From assembly GCA_019925795.1 (NCBI GenBank), contig CM034298.1, positions 47,828,365 through 47,892,364 of the forward strand: DNA of 64,000 bases. Direction: 5' to 3'. The DNA is from Dendrobium chrysotoxum. Taxonomy: Eukaryota > Streptophyta > Magnoliopsida > Asparagales > Orchidaceae. The position numbers and the translations under genes were made by a program. Positions within the stretch are counted from its first letter, which is position 1. Every line of letters begins with the position of its first letter. This document shows positions 47,493 through 59,724 of this stretch, one piece after another. The notes below the pieces were generated by a model. The model was not told where the DNA came from and did no database searches. It saw nothing but the letters and a program-made list of their open reading frames with translations.

Positions 47493-47678
47493 GAAACCAG
47501 AACTCAGATCATAAAGTCCACGTAAAATGAGGGTGAAATCTCTGGGTAGTGTCTTATCTACAATCTCATCTGCCTTTCAAAATTTACCCCGAAACTTAAA
47601 TCTGCTAAAACTCCCCCCGAAGAAAGCAAATAAAAGTGGGCGGAGGCCGGGGCCAAATTTTTGGAGCCCACAGATTTC

Positions 47679-47696
47679 TGGCGACTCTGCTGGGGA
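47679..47696 (+). other. Primer-binding site of element B
   Basis: TGGCGACTCTGCTGGGGA, six bases after the LTR end. It is the least mutated version in this window. Ogre is known to use tRNA-Arg, and this sequence pairs with a tRNA ending GAGTCGCCA. Confidence 0.7.
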
Positions 47697-47996
47697 TTGA
47701 TTTCTCTTTTCATCTTTGGCTAGTCGTCTCAGTACTATCGTAGCAGTCAAATCAACACGGATTCAAAAATTTTGAACTTTTTCAAAATAATCATTTAATG
47801 AATTAAAATTTTGAATATTCTAAAATGATTGCTCAATAAATTTTTTGTAGACAGCATATTTAGCATGATTTTTAAATTTATATTGCTTGCTAATGTTATC
47901 TGCCTTATTTTATATTCTGTGCAAGTCTCTGCATCTTGAAAGTGTGAGGTGATGTATCAGATTCTGATTACTAACCCTTACCTTTCATTTGTCAAG

Positions 47997-49936
47997 ATGG
48001 ATCTACAGAATACAATATTCATTGTTCAACTAGGACGTGGTGCTAGCATTCAACTAGCGAATGCTGTGATCACTACCGGAAATACTAGAGCAACTATTCA
48101 GTTTGGTAGTGTTGACTTTCTTGCAGTCGTTGTAAGAACTGTCGCCACTCCTGTGAATGGCGTAATTACTGAAAAGCCTACAAGGAGACTCCAACCTATC
48201 AGAGCCCCTACCCATCAAGTGTATCTGTCAGCACAGCGACCAACCACTGAGGCTACTACATGTTAGATGCATCTGCCAGCGTCACAGACTACTGCTACTA
48301 CTGAAAATCCTCGAAAGAGGGTTTCTGTGTTTGAGCATCTTTCACAGCCAGAGGCCCCGGACACTAAAAGAGTTGTGACAGGTGGAAGAATTTCCGTGAT
48401 GACTACAAATACCACTACCTTACCGAGGGGGATTACTGCACCTGGTAGGAATGAGGCTGAGGCCTCCTCATCTGGAGGGAGGCTTACCAGAAGGAAGAGA
48501 AGGAAGAAGAATGCTGAGCTTCATGCTCAGCAGCAACAGCTGCCAGTCTACCCTTCAAGCCTACCTGCTCAGGAACCCGAAGTTAATGTTCCCACCCGAA
48601 ACAAGTTTATTGACCTAAGATGGGTCAAAAGGAATAGCTCTACTTGGGAGCTAAAGAAATATTTTTGGGAGAAACAGCCCGATGTTCCAGCCCCTCCAAG
48701 AAAGAAAGAACCCGAAACACTGTCAGTTAGAGTGTACAGGGTACTGAAGACCGTGAAGGAGAAGGGTCTGAAGAAAAAGAAATTTTAGAGGCCACTAATG
48801 ATTGAGGCCAGAAGGACCCCTCCAAGGGAAAGGCTGTCGTCTGATCTTATAGCCGAAGGTAGAAGAAGACGACAACAAATTCTATCTGGTGAGCATCGAA
48901 GTGTGACACCTGAAACTTAGGTTTAGGGATCCACCATCGAAAGGTCCCGACAGAAAGGAAAGCAAGTCTGGAGGCCAAGGCTTCACAGAGAAGAAAATAA
49001 AGAAAAAAGAAAAAGAGAAATAAATCTGAGCGTGACATCCGATGCAGCTTGCTGGTGATCCGCCCCCAATAATTAACAACATTAAAAGTGGGTTCCAAAG
49101 AAAACCCACAGTGATGCCCCTCCTAACGGTCGACACCTCAGAAAATCCTCCGGGGGATCCCGTCGCTCGCCATCCCCTCCAAAGGAAGAGATGACCAACT
49201 TCGACTGTAGCCCACTGGTCGAAGAGATCTTCCTGCCAAATCAATAACCAAAAATCCAGTGGCACCGCCGTTCAGAGATCCGTGTGCTAGAGGAGAAAGC
49301 AGAAGAAGGTATGGAAGTGGAAGAAAATATAGGTGAAGAAGAAAATATAGAAGATATAAAAGGAAAGGAATATATGGAAGGAAATGAAAATATTAAATTT
49401 ATTGAAGAAGGAATGGAAGAAATGAATGACACCATTGACATAGAAGTCGTCTATATGGTAAGACATACTCGCGCCATCAAGGAAGTCTATCACTAAGATA
49501 TTGAAGATGGTCATGATCGACAGCCACAACCTAGGCCAACACAAAGGCGTCAGCGTGAGGTTGAGCCTATTATCGATAGAGGTGGTCCCCCTGCCAAAGA
49601 GAGAGTCGAGGAAGATGAAGAGGAAAAAGAAAATCCTTTCGTGATTGATGACGTCGTGCTTGGTGATATACTACAACAAATGGGAGAATAAATGAAAGCT
49701 AAAGACAAGGAGATCTCCCAGTTGAATGAGAAAATGACAGGAATGATGACTCAGATGGCAGTGATGATGCAAAGAACTGCAACCGTCGGTCCCATACCTG
49801 ATCCCCCTGCGATCCTCCAAATCTCCAAATACCTCAAGGCTCAAGAATACGAGGTGTCCCTAAAAATAACAATGAAGCTCGCAATGCCATCTGCTAGTCC
49901 ACTCCATAGAATGTTGCTAGCACCTTCGAGCCCGTG
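47997..49936 (+). pseudogene. ORF1-like N-terminal coding region, element B
   Basis: ATG at 47997. One frame is open to 48788 except a TAG at 48264: VQLGRGASIQLANAVITTGN, 'RKRVSVFEHLSQPEAPDTKR', a basic 'GGRLTRRKRRKKNAELHAQQ' and 'LSVRVYRVLKTVKEKGLKKK'. The TAG at 48786 is CAG in element A (5796 area). Beyond it, 'VWRPRLHREENKEKRKR' and acidic 'EEGMEVEENIGEEENIED' (49308-49360) lead into gag at 49692-49937 ('KDKEISQLNEKMTGMMTQMA', coiled-coil-like). The upstream extra ORF of Ogre has no known function. Confidence 0.6.
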
Positions 49937-51190
49937 ACTGCTACTTAGCTCGAAGGACTAATCACAGAAAAGATCAATGCCATTATAGCTGTTAACCAGG
50001 ATGAAAAGCTGGTTGGAAAAGGTCATCCATATCCGACATAATACGACCAAGTGCCATAACCAAAAGGGTACTCAATCCCAAACTTCCATATCTTTAACGG
50101 TACTAACAATCCCAGGCAGCACTTGGCATAATTCAAGGCCACCTGCAGCAACACGGGGGGAAATGATGCCTTACTCTTCAGATAATTCATCAGTAGTTTA
50201 ACAGTAAATACCTTTGAATGGTACGCCAAATTGCCAAATGACTCTGTAAAGACATTCATAGAGTTAGAATTAATGTTCGTGAAAAGGTTCGCTAGTGCAA
50301 CTGAGAAAATCATAATCGCTGACCTCACCTTAGATAAGCGAAAGAAAGAGGAGTCAGTGTCGAAATATATCATTCGCTGGCGTAACTTGAGCATGAAATA
50401 TGAGCAGCAGCTCGAAGAAAAATATGCCGTATAATTACTGATGGGAAACATCAATGATAAGATGCAACCATTTTTGTGCATGACTATAATTACCACATTT
50501 CAGGATCTGCTGGACAGGATGGCCAAATTTGAGAAGTTAAATTTGTCAAGATCAGAAGGCAACTTTGACAAGTTCAAAAAGGCTAAAGCCCTAGATACTA
50601 AGAAGAGTGAAACCTATTCTATATCCTACCTCAGGCCAAATAGGGGGAAGTAGGTGGCTTACAATATAGGCAAAGGCAAGCAGCCGATGCAGTATGAAGA
50701 AAAGCCAAAACAAGTCTACAACCCTAACCCTCAGCTGAAGCTGGTACTCGGAGGGAATGATAGGCCACGAACTTTTAAGGACGGACGGGATCGCCCAAGG
50801 AAAGCAATGGGAACTGGTGATAGAATGTTCCCATCTTTCAAAATTAAGATGAATTAAGAATATTCATTTAAAAGGGAAAGTGTCACTAAGTTATTTCGAC
50901 AGGCACTAAAAGTAGGTCTGGAATTGCCGGAGTGCAAAAGGCCAGAAGAGTCGAAAGAAACTAGTGACCCAAGTTACTGCCCTTATCACAGAATGCTAGG
51001 CCATCCTATTAAAGATTGTTATATCTTTATGGATTGGCTCGAAAGAAAATACCGGAGGGGGGAGCTCACATTGTTAGATAATGTGTTATCCCAACCCAAA
51101 AAGGAATCAACTCGGGTAGTTACATCTTCTCCCATACCCCCAGTTAAAGAAAAGAGAAATGAAAAGAAGTTAGCTCAAGAAGAATAGTGG
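49937..51190 (+). pseudogene. gag: gag capsid and nucleocapsid-like remnant, element B
   Basis: The capsid core is at 50212-50500: FEWYAKLPNDSVKTFIELEL, 'FVKRFASATEKIIIADLTLD', 'SKYIIRWRNLSMKYEQQLEE' and 'LLMGNINDKMQPFL'. This is the retrotransposon gag domain. The knuckle-like SYCPYHRMLGHPIKDCY (50963-51013) keeps its Cys and His residues, unlike element A. Stops are few and mostly TAG/TAA. Confidence 0.85.
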
Positions 51191-52720
51191 AAGACTGTGA
51201 TCTCCAAGAAGACTGTAAAAATGTTGAAACAGCTTGAAGGAGTTCCAGGTGTAAAGTGGAAATCTCCTATAGAGCCGGTGATAGATCTCAAGGCACTGCC
51301 TGCGGTGCGAGCTTCCACTTCTAAACAGTTTCTCAACCAAGCTGGCACTTTAAAGTCTGGGAGAGTGAAATCCTCTAAGAAGAAGACCCAGCTAAAGAAG
51401 CCCAAGGAGAAAAAGATAGCAACTCAAAGGGTTATCGATAGTTTGGATGAATAATATCAAACTGTGAGATGCCCCGTTAAGCTTGTTGATTTTATAACAG
51501 AACTCAAGGTTGAGGAGGTAAAAGAGGCTGAAGAAGAGCCACTTCCCGTAGAAAACTGTCGGGTCATTTTGATGACACTAGTGGCTTCAATCAAAAAGGA
51601 AAGAAAAGAATCCCCTGAATCATGTATGATGATATCGCCAATGGACTACAGTTCGGAGGAGGATTTATATTTTCCAAAAGAAGAGGAATCGGACCCCAAC
51701 CTAACGTCACAGATGGAGCAGGTGAACTTGGGCAGTGATTTTGAATCAATGGATGAATCTCCAGATATGATAATGACTGACTCTGAAGAAAATACACCGT
51801 CAAGAGAATCTGAGCAAGGGGAGATCACTCAGGTGTAGCTAAGAAGTGGTAAAATGCTACCTTCTCCGCCCAAGAAAGGGTTCCCTAATAATGACAAAGG
51901 GAAGGAAATAATTATAAATGAAGATATTATCCCTAAAGACCCGAAAAAGAAAAATGCTTCAACTAAGGGGCTATATTATAACGTCATTTCCCATCTGAAT
52001 AAAATGCTTAGCATATATGATGCTCTGGTGATGTCTAAAGACCTGCAGGAAACCTTGATTTCGGCTCTCAAGGACCCTGAAAGATATGAGGAATATTTTG
52101 CTTAACATAATTTGACAGAAGTCTTACAAGCTCGAAATGAACCAATCATTACTTTTACTGAGGATGATATGATGTTTGGAACGGCAGACCACAACTGCCC
52201 TCTATATGTTACTGCAGAGAGTGACAGAATGATAATCAGCCGGATTCTGATTGATCCCGGGTCTTTCATTAACCTTATGATCTTGAAAGCACTATGATCG
52301 TTATGTCTCGATGTGCAGCATCTCGGGCCAGATAAATTGATGGTGCATGGTTTCAATGAGAAGGGGCAAAAGACCCTAGGATTATTTATGCTCTCCCTAA
52401 CATTCGAGGAACTTCATACCGAGGTGAAGTTTCATGTGATTGACGCGGATACCTCATTTAGGGCACTTCTAGGTCGCTCGTAGTTGCACGATTACGGCAT
52501 GGTCCCATCAACACTACATCAATGTATGAAATATATTAGGGACGGAGAGGAGTTCAAAATCTCTGGTGATATTCAGCCCTTCATAGTCCATGAGGTGAAA
52601 ATCTATGAAGATGTCAGATACTTCATCCCTAAGGAGCCAAAACCGTCGAGTTCTCTCGAGACTAAGGCAGCAAACCTGAAGAATGCAAGGCAGCCCGAAA
52701 AGGAAGCTAAAAAGAAGTAA
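51191..52720 (+). pseudogene. pol: gag-protease linker and aspartic protease remnant, element B
   Basis: A Lys-rich linker 'SKKKTQLKKPKEKKIATQRV' (about 51374-51433) is followed by an acidic part (51464-51838, 124 codons). The active site is ILIDPGSFIN (52246-52275, DPG). The fold's later strands 'FHVIDADTSFRALLGRS' and 'YIRDGEEFKISGDIQPFIVH' are readable. The stop at 52482-52484 sits on the tryptophan codon also lost in element A. Confidence 0.8.
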
Positions 52721-53530
52721 GCGGGGAGAAAGAAGGTAACCCCAACTCTTCCCAAAACAGCGATCACTCCTAGATCGAGAAAATATGTGCCTCACCTTGG
52801 AAGTGACACATATGAGGATGAAGCTGCCCCTGTTAAATCCCGAGAAATATGCCAATCAACAGCTAAGGGGAGAAAGAAGATAAAGTATTCAGATGATGAC
52901 TATGACTATGAGTATATATATATGAATAATGTACAACATGTTCTATCAAGAATATATAATCTAACAATTTTAGATAATGAATGTGTAGTCACACGTGTTC
53001 CCCCACAACACTTCAAAGAAATCGTTCCCCGAGAGGTGCATAATATTGAGGAACTCGTAACATTTTATGTGCCTCCCCTAAGAAAAAGGGATGGGCCGGG
53101 AACCCTATTTTATAAATCTAGAGAGCGTGAGGAGGAAGGGAGTCGAGACTGGCTCTACAGACCCATTGAATGTCAGGAATAAGTACTCACGAGAATGCCC
53201 AGATTTAGCACTAAAAATATCTGAAGGATGTTGCGAAACAAGTTAGAATTCGCACTCAAGTACAACAACTCCGTACATGTTTAAAGCTCTGATATCGAAG
53301 AAATCCCCATGTGATGCAAAGAAAGGATATTCTCGCAAGGAGAGGCCTTAGATTCATCGTATATAAACACCCTCAAAAGGAGACATGTCGAGTCATCACT
53401 TGCAGGGAAGTTGAACCTAATGACAATTCTGATAAAGAAATTTATGAAGCTGATGACTATGAGGAGCAGCCCGTAGAAGCCAAGCCTGCACCAGAAGAAC
53501 TAAAAGATGGTGGACAGGAGGCTACTATGG
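52721..53530 (+). pseudogene. pol: Protease-RT spacer, element B
   Basis: Two open pieces, 52787-53182 (IEELVTFYVPPLRKRDGPGT) and 53311-53661 (acidic, 'EQPVEAKPAPEELKDGGQEA'). Between them (53183-53310) are several stops. In Ogre an intron lies in this neighbourhood; no convincing splice pair is visible here. Confidence 0.5.
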
Positions 53531-54480
53531 ATGAGTTAATGGAAGTCAACATAGGAACTGAGGATGACCCTCGCCCAACCTTCAATAGTTCCCTTCTGCT
53601 AGAAGACCAAGTGGAAGAGATAAAAGATCTCCTCTGTGAATTCAAGAATTGCTTTGCCTAGATATATGCTGAAATGCCTGGCTTATCCCCTGATGTAGCA
53701 GTTTATAGACTGACAATCAAACCAAATGCGGCACTCGTCAAACAAGCTCCAAGGAGAATGAGGCTGGAGATTGAAGAACAAGTAATTACAGAGACAAAGA
53801 AGCTCATAGAGGCGGGCTTCATCTGAGAAGAAAAATACACCGACTGGATTGCCAATATTGTCCCGGTTAAGAAGAAGAATGGTCAGATTTGTATCTGTAT
53901 TAATTTTAGGGACCTCAACAAGGCGTGTCCGAAAGATGACTTTCCACTCCCGGTATCAGAATTACTAGTGGATAATATGTCTAACTATGATATATTCTCC
54001 TTTATGGATGGATCATCAGGATACAATCAGATCAAGATGGCCCCCGAAGATGAAAAGCATAAATCATACAGAACGCCTATCGGCATTTTCTGCTATACGG
54101 TCATGCCCTTCAGCTTGAAGAACGCTGGTGCCACTTACCAGTGGGCAATGATGCATATTTTGGATGAGTTGGTACATCAGAAGGTCGAGTGTTATATAGA
54201 CGACCTGGTCGTTAAGAGCGTAGACCGTAGAGATCACTTAAATGAGTTGAGAATTATTTTCGAGAGGATCAGAAAGTTCGACTTGAAGATGAATCCCCTT
54301 AAGTGTGCTTTCAGGGTCTCCTCTGATAAATTTCTTGGGTATGTCATTCGTCATCGAGGCATATAAGTCGACCCCAATAAGATTAAGGTGATCATTGAGA
54401 TGTCGCCGCCTAGAAGCCTCTATCAACTTCGCTCGTTGCAAGGGCAGCTGGGTTTCATTCGACGGTTCATATCGAATCTA
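53531..54480 (+). pseudogene. pol: Reverse transcriptase remnant, element B
   Basis: All RT blocks are present: 'QICICINFRDLNKACPKDDF', 'FSFMDGSSGYNQIKMAPEDE', 'PFSLKNAGATYQWAMMHILD' and the catalytic YIDDLVVKS at 54193-54219, ending with 'DKFLGYVIRHRGI'. 53968-54366 is open for 132 codons. Known stops at 53659, 53824 and 54364 are transitions from TGG, CGA/CAA-type codons. Confidence 0.9.
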
Positions 54481-55040
54481 TCAAGTAGGTACCAGTCATT
54501 TTTAAAGTAAATGAAGAAAGACGTCCGCTTCAAATGGGATGTAGAATGTCAGGAAGCGTTTGACAGCATCAAGAGATACTTGTTGAACCCACCCATTCTT
54601 GCAGCGCCAATTCCAGGTAAGCCTCTTATACTGTATACGACAGCTCTAGAAGAGTCCCTCGGAGCATTATTGGCCAAACATAATGAAGAGGGAAAAGAAA
54701 ATGCATGCTACTACATCAGTTGAAGATTAATTGGAGCCGAAGTGCGATATTCCCCAATTGAGAAGCATTGTTTGGCGTTAATTTTTGCAGTCCAGAAGCT
54801 TCGCCATTATATGCTCTCCATTAAAATTACCTTGATATCAAAGATCGATCTATTGAAATTTTTGATGATAAGACCAGCATTGATAGGTCGTTTAGCAAGG
54901 TGGGTAGTAATATTACTGCAATTTGATATCGTATACATGCCATAGAAGGCGGTAAATGGACAGCTTTGACGAATTTTCTTACCGCGCATTCAATTCTAGC
55001 AGACTCCCCGGTCAATGATGATTTGTTGGATGAACAAATC
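54481..55040 (+). pseudogene. pol: Ty3-type RNase H remnant, element B
   Basis: KKDVRFKWDVECQEAFDSIK (54514), 'LYTTALEESLGALLAKHNEE', then 'AEVRYSPIEKHCLALIFAVQ' and 'KLRHYMLSIKITLISKIDLL' (54736-54850). The order directly after RT is as in all Ty3/gypsy elements. Confidence 0.85.
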
Positions 55041-55077
55041 ATGTAGGTCGAGGAAAAGGAGAAACTATAATTTTGGG

Positions 55078-55560
55078 AGATGTATTTTGATGGAGCATCG
55101 TCGATCAAATCTCCCAGACGTCCAAATCTTGCAAAAGCTCAAGCTGGCATCGATCTTATCTTTATAGAACCTGAGGGAGGCATAATGAGATTCTCGTTCA
55201 GTCTAACTGAACCTTAGAACAATAATGAAGCTGAATATGATGCTTTGATAGCGGGACTGGAAATTGTGATTGGTGTCCAAATCATAAATCTTCAAATCTT
55301 TGGCGATTCTCAACTTGTAATAAATCAAGTTCTGGGCGTCTACAAGATTTGTAAACTTGAGTTAGCCCACTATCACCGATGGGCTGTCGAGCTCCTAAAG
55401 CATGTGCCAAATATTAAGATAGCTCGAATCCCCTGAGGACAGAATGCAAAAGCAGATTGTCTAGCCAAATTGGCTAAGGAGCTTGCAAGTAAAGACAAGA
55501 AGCCATCTATATTTATTGCGGTTGAAAATCGTCGGGTCTTAGAGCCAGCAATCTTATAAT
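55078..55560 (+). pseudogene. pol: Second (archaeal-type) RNase H remnant, element B
   Basis: MYFDGASSIKSPRRPNLAKA (55081) provides the first Asp; 'FIEPEGGIMRFSFSL', NNEAEYDALIAGLEIVIGVQ (second acidic residue), 'LQIFGDSQLVINQVLGVY' (GDSQ) and 'AKADCLAKLAKE' follow. The intact order of acidic blocks is strong evidence for the Tat-lineage extra RNase H. One stop after SLTEP and one after IARIP. Confidence 0.85.
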
Positions 55561-55699
55561 TCCCATGGGCAGAGGGAGTACCAGATTTAGGCCAACAGGA
55601 CATAACCCCGGTTGATCCCCGACCTCCCCAACAGATCACTACTGAAAATCAATCAGGAGAACGTAATGTAGTCAAAAGATGAAGAACCAGTAGATGCTC

Positions 55700-56980
55700 A
55701 GAGTCGTGGCTACATTGCCTAGACGTTGAAGTTGAAGATGATTGGAGGAAACCATTCATCGACTACTTCAAAGAAAGAAAACTCCCAACAGATAAATCTC
55801 TGGCTGCACAAGTTTGGAAGAGGGCGTTACGATACGTATTTGTCAATGATACGCTGTATCGACGGGCTTTTGACCAGATGTGGCTACGATACCTAGGGAC
55901 CAAGGTAGCAGAAGTTCATGAAGGAATCTATGGAGCGTATCAGTCAGGTCCCAAGATGGCTGCTAAAATCAAGAGAATGGGTTATTATTGGCCAATAATG
56001 GTAACAAATTGTATTAACCATGCTAAGAGGTGCCATGAGTGTCAAATTCACGGTGATGTTATACATTAACCGCCAAATCTGCTACACCCAACAGTTACAT
56101 CCTGACCATTTGAATGTTGGGGTACCGATATAATTGTGTCGATAGATCTACCATCATCAGCCGGACACCGCTTTATATTGGCAGCTACAGACTACTTCTC
56201 CAAGTGGGCAGAAGTAGCTCCGTTCAAAAAAGTCACATCTGAACATGTGATTAAGTTCTTTACCCATAACGTTGTTTATAGATTTGGTGTACCGCATCAT
56301 GTGATCTCAGATAATGACATAGCATTCAAAAGTATAAAAATTTATAAATTTGTTGATCGAAACAAGATCGATTGGCGGTATTCATCAATATATAATCCAA
56401 GGGCAAATGGTTTGGCAGAGGACTTCAACAAAACACTGGTGAAATTGTTGAAGAAGATCCTCACCAAAAATAAAAAAGAGTGGCATACCAAGATTGTGGA
56501 GGCATTATAGGCGTATCGTACAACTTATAAAATGCCAACCAAAGCCACTCCTTACTCACTAGTGTTCGGAGTTGAAGCAGTGTTACCACTAGAGATTGAA
56601 CTGCCATCACTTCGAGTAGCTATCTAGCATGATCTAACTCAGGATTAAAATGCTTGATTAAGAATGGAAAAGCTTGATGCACTTGATGAAACAAGGTTAT
56701 AAGCCCAGAAAAATTTAAAAATATATCGAGCAAAGATGGAGAAATCCTTTGACCGAATGGTGCGCCATCGATCATTTCAAGAAGGGGAATTGGTCATGGT
56801 GCTGAGAAGGCCAATCATCCCTCACTAAAAAATTGGTGGTAAATTCGTATCCAATTGGGAGGGGCCCTTTATTATCGAGAAAGTATACCAAGGAGGAGCC
56901 TATCAGTTGATTGATCTGGAGGGCCAGAGACCTATGCTGTCGATCAATGGTTGATACTTGAGGAAATACCATACATAGAG
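55700..56980 (+). pseudogene. pol: Integrase remnant, element B
   Basis: The HHCC zinc site is intact: EVHEGIYGAYQSGP...HAKRCHECQ (55911-56055). The catalytic triad blocks are WGTDII (56119), SDNDIAF (56308) and LAEDFNK (56415-56435). The C-terminal 'SFQEGELVMVLRRPIIPH' and 'YQLIDLEGQRPMLSING' ends pol near 56980. It contains the segment 56475-56743 that element A has lost. Confidence 0.88.
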
Positions 56981-57111
56981 ATAATGATGTACTTAAAGTA
57001 TTATATACTTCAAATGTACTAATCGACAAATAAATATTTAAAATTTTAAAATTTCAAATTTGCCCAAAAAAAAGGGGGAGAAAATTTATCCCATTTCAAA
57101 ACCTCCCTACG

Positions 57112-58147
57112 CGACGGGGGGTACTCAAGTGTTTGTTTGGGTTGACACCGTGCTACGCATCAGGATCCCCAGATAAATATTTAAATCATTAAGCCTTATT
57201 TTCCTTCGAATAGGGATACGGTGAATTCTCCTCCAATGTACCTAGATTTTGAAAGTTAAGAAAGAGACTTTTGTAACTACACGCTCAAACAAATCGTGCC
57301 AAAAATGCTTGATGTCTTCCAACAACCTGAAGCTTAAGGTTTGAATGGGTGTAAAAGGTCGGATCCAACACACCCAAATATGGCCAGATCTCTGGCAACT
57401 CCGCCTACTCAACACACTAGAAGAAAAGCCATAGTAGCGGAACTCCCACTTCATCAACTCGTTAGTAGGGACTGTAGGAAGAACGAAGGCTGATTTAACT
57501 CGATAAGTTTCAATAGTCGTAGTACACAAAACTCTCCTAATTGACTGGAGAATCAAAGTTCCAGTGGGAAGGATGAGTCATGAACAACAACCGAATATCC
57601 GTAGACTCCAAATCTGCAACCGTAAAGGATGACTTTAAATCTACCAACTTAAATAGATTTAGCATTGGGAAGCAGATTGCCCATAGCTTTGAAGCCTAAA
57701 TGAGTGTAAGAGGCCAGATCCAACACGCCCAAATATAGCTGGATCGCTGGCAATTTTGTCTACTCAATACGCCATAAGAAAGGCCGTAGTAGAGGAACTT
57801 TCATTTCAGCAAATAGATGACAAAGAGCTATCAAATCGTAGCTCACATAATCTAATGAACTAATGTGATTCAGATTGAAGTCTCCTCGACTAGTTAAGGA
57901 TCAGAATACTACCTACATTTGGTACTATCAACCAAATCTAAAACCTATAAACATTCCATCTAGTTCGTCATATAAAACATAGGATAGGAAAAAGCTAAAA
58001 TCCCTAAAGTTTGAAGCTACATCCACTGGCCCCAACTAGTGGCTAAAGTGAGGCACATAACTGCCCTCAAAGATGGGGGATATTTTAAATATTTATTTGG
58101 GTTAACATCATGCTGCATGTCGAAATCCTCAAATAAATATTTAAAAT
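57112..58147. repeat. 3' noncoding repeats of element B: hairpins and a 360-bp direct repeat
   Basis: A weak hairpin unit at 57112-57186. A direct repeat has cores at about 57326 and 57686 ('ggatccaacacacccaaata'). A perfect 18-bp inverted repeat, ATTTTAAATATTTATTTG at 58082-58099 with its complement at 58130-58147 (30-base loop), also occurs. Same building blocks as element A 13660-14885. Confidence 0.75.
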
Positions 58148-58375
58148 CCCATATGGCACCAAAAATAAGTCTAAAATAGAGTATGAGACAGTCCAGAGTA
58201 CAACAATAAAAAAAATAGTCCAGAGTATGATACAGAAACTAACTTAAGAAGTAACACAGAAAAGAACAAAAATCCTCCATGTATATATAATCAATCATCA
58301 TGTGGTACAAGTACAGTGGGACTCAAGACACTATAGGAGTATAAACTAAAAGAAAATGAGAGAGACAAAAACACG
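58148..58375. other. Spacer between hairpin and antisense gene end
   Basis: No feature seen; it should contain the 3' UTR of the minus-strand PMD gene. Confidence 0.4.
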
Positions 58376-59073
58376 TCAGTAGAGGCGGGCCTGTAAGCTC
58401 TCCAACCGTCCGACAATCTTGTCCAAGGTCTGGAACTCTGATTGAGCTCTTTGGAACTGCTCCCCGGCCAGTGCTAGTGAAGAGTCGTCCTCCATCATCT
58501 CATACTGTAAGGACCGATAGCGCTGCTCCTTCCTCCTAGTAAGACGGTCCCGCCGGTCGTGTCCCTCCTGCAAGTGGCGTGTCCTGGATAACATCTGTCT
58601 GATATCCCTCCAGAGATCCTGCATGTATGTGGTCAGCCCGTACATCTCCTGAGTCATGCTAGAAGAACTCTAGCAGTGTCTCCTCAGAGCCTCTGCACCA
58701 TGGTCTACTCGGTCATGGACGTCATCAGCCAGCGCCCTGTGATTAGCAACCATCTCCTCTAATTACGGAAGAGTAACTCCGGCTTGGGTAACAGAAAGGG
58801 ACCTCAGCTGCTGGATGTAGAACTCTGCCTCGCAGCACACTGCCTCCAAAAAATATAGCTCAGTGGTGTCCACCCCGAAATCGGCAAGTAGGCCGAGGAC
58901 CCAGTCAGCGGAAGAAGTAAAACCAACCCAAGACACTGGAGAGCTCGGGTCAAAGCTAGAGACCAAACTCCTCAGAACCTCCACTAAGTGGCTGCACCTA
59001 TCATTAGTCATGGGGTCCGGAGGAAGAGGAGCATAACAAGAAATCTCTGAAGTGTAGTAGAACCCCTCAGGCA

Positions 59074-59158
59074 CTACACAAAGGATTTTAAATAATTAAT
59101 ATAATCACAGATATTATAATAATGTATTAAAAATGAATGAACTTATAATTAATGCTAC
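59074..59158 (-). other. Intron 3 of the antisense PMD gene
   Basis: Donor CCACAG|GTAGC at 59158 and acceptor TTTGTGTAG at 59074. Splicing joins …GPST to VPEGFYY in frame. 85 bases. Confidence 0.65.
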
Positions 59159-59635
59159 CTGTGGAAGGGCCCACTAAGTCTGTTGGGTGACTGACTGGAA
59201 CGAAAGAGAGGCCTACAAAGTCAGCAGAGTAGCCCACCGGAAAGAAAGAGAACTCTGAAGGAATCAAGTCTGACGTTGGCTGTGTGTACGACGGCCCCCC
59301 AAAGAACTCAGTAAGTAAAGTGGCGTCGGTCCCCGAAGACTCGCCTGGACAGAATGACCCGTAGGGGTCTACCGAAAAGGAGAAGTCACCAGAAGGTCTT
59401 GGTGTACTGTACCCGGTAAAGTCTGACCTCCTCGGCTCCTGTGTGCTCTCCTCGAGGTCTGTGGGAGGAGGATGAGCATCTACAGATAGTCTGGAAGGAG
59501 CAACGCGCTGAGAACTGGTCCGCCAATGAGAGGGCTGGGAAACCTCTATGTGATGTGGCACATGTACCACATCCGAAACTCTAGCAGGAGAAAGAATAAC
59601 GACCCCAACAGTAGTATGGGCCTCAACGTGTGTCC

Positions 59636-59724
59636 CTGCACCATATAATATATATCAAATTATCAAGACTATTTTAAAGCTGACAAGAAAGAAAGAGTGA
59701 AGGGTAAGGAAGTACCTCTGCTAC
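59636..59724 (-). other. Intron 2 of the antisense PMD gene
   Basis: Donor CTACAG|GTAGC at 59724 and acceptor ATGGTGCAG at 59636. Splicing joins GCT ACA G to GG ACA CAC, keeping the frame (…KAT-G-THVEAH…). 89 bases. Confidence 0.65.

Larger units (their letters stand above)
41950..47672 (+). repeat. 5' LTR of element B
   Basis: About 5723 bases. The first 3.3 kb has no counterpart in element A's LTR and holds an NB-ARC fragment, a tandem repeat array, an exon-like fragment and microsatellites. From about 45391 to the end (…TTGGAGCCCACA) it matches element A's LTR in blocks. The first 2.1 kb matches 61857-64000 at roughly 92% by eye. Confidence 0.9.

Noticed and set aside
50023..50496. 157-codon minus-strand ORF in element B
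   Set aside because: It is the complement of the gag capsid core (FEWYAKLP... on the plus strand) and is a shadow.
53183..53310. Ogre-type intron between protease and RT in element B
   Set aside because: Stops cluster here as an intron would give, but I could not find a convincing donor and acceptor pair and the same interval in A is equally unclear.
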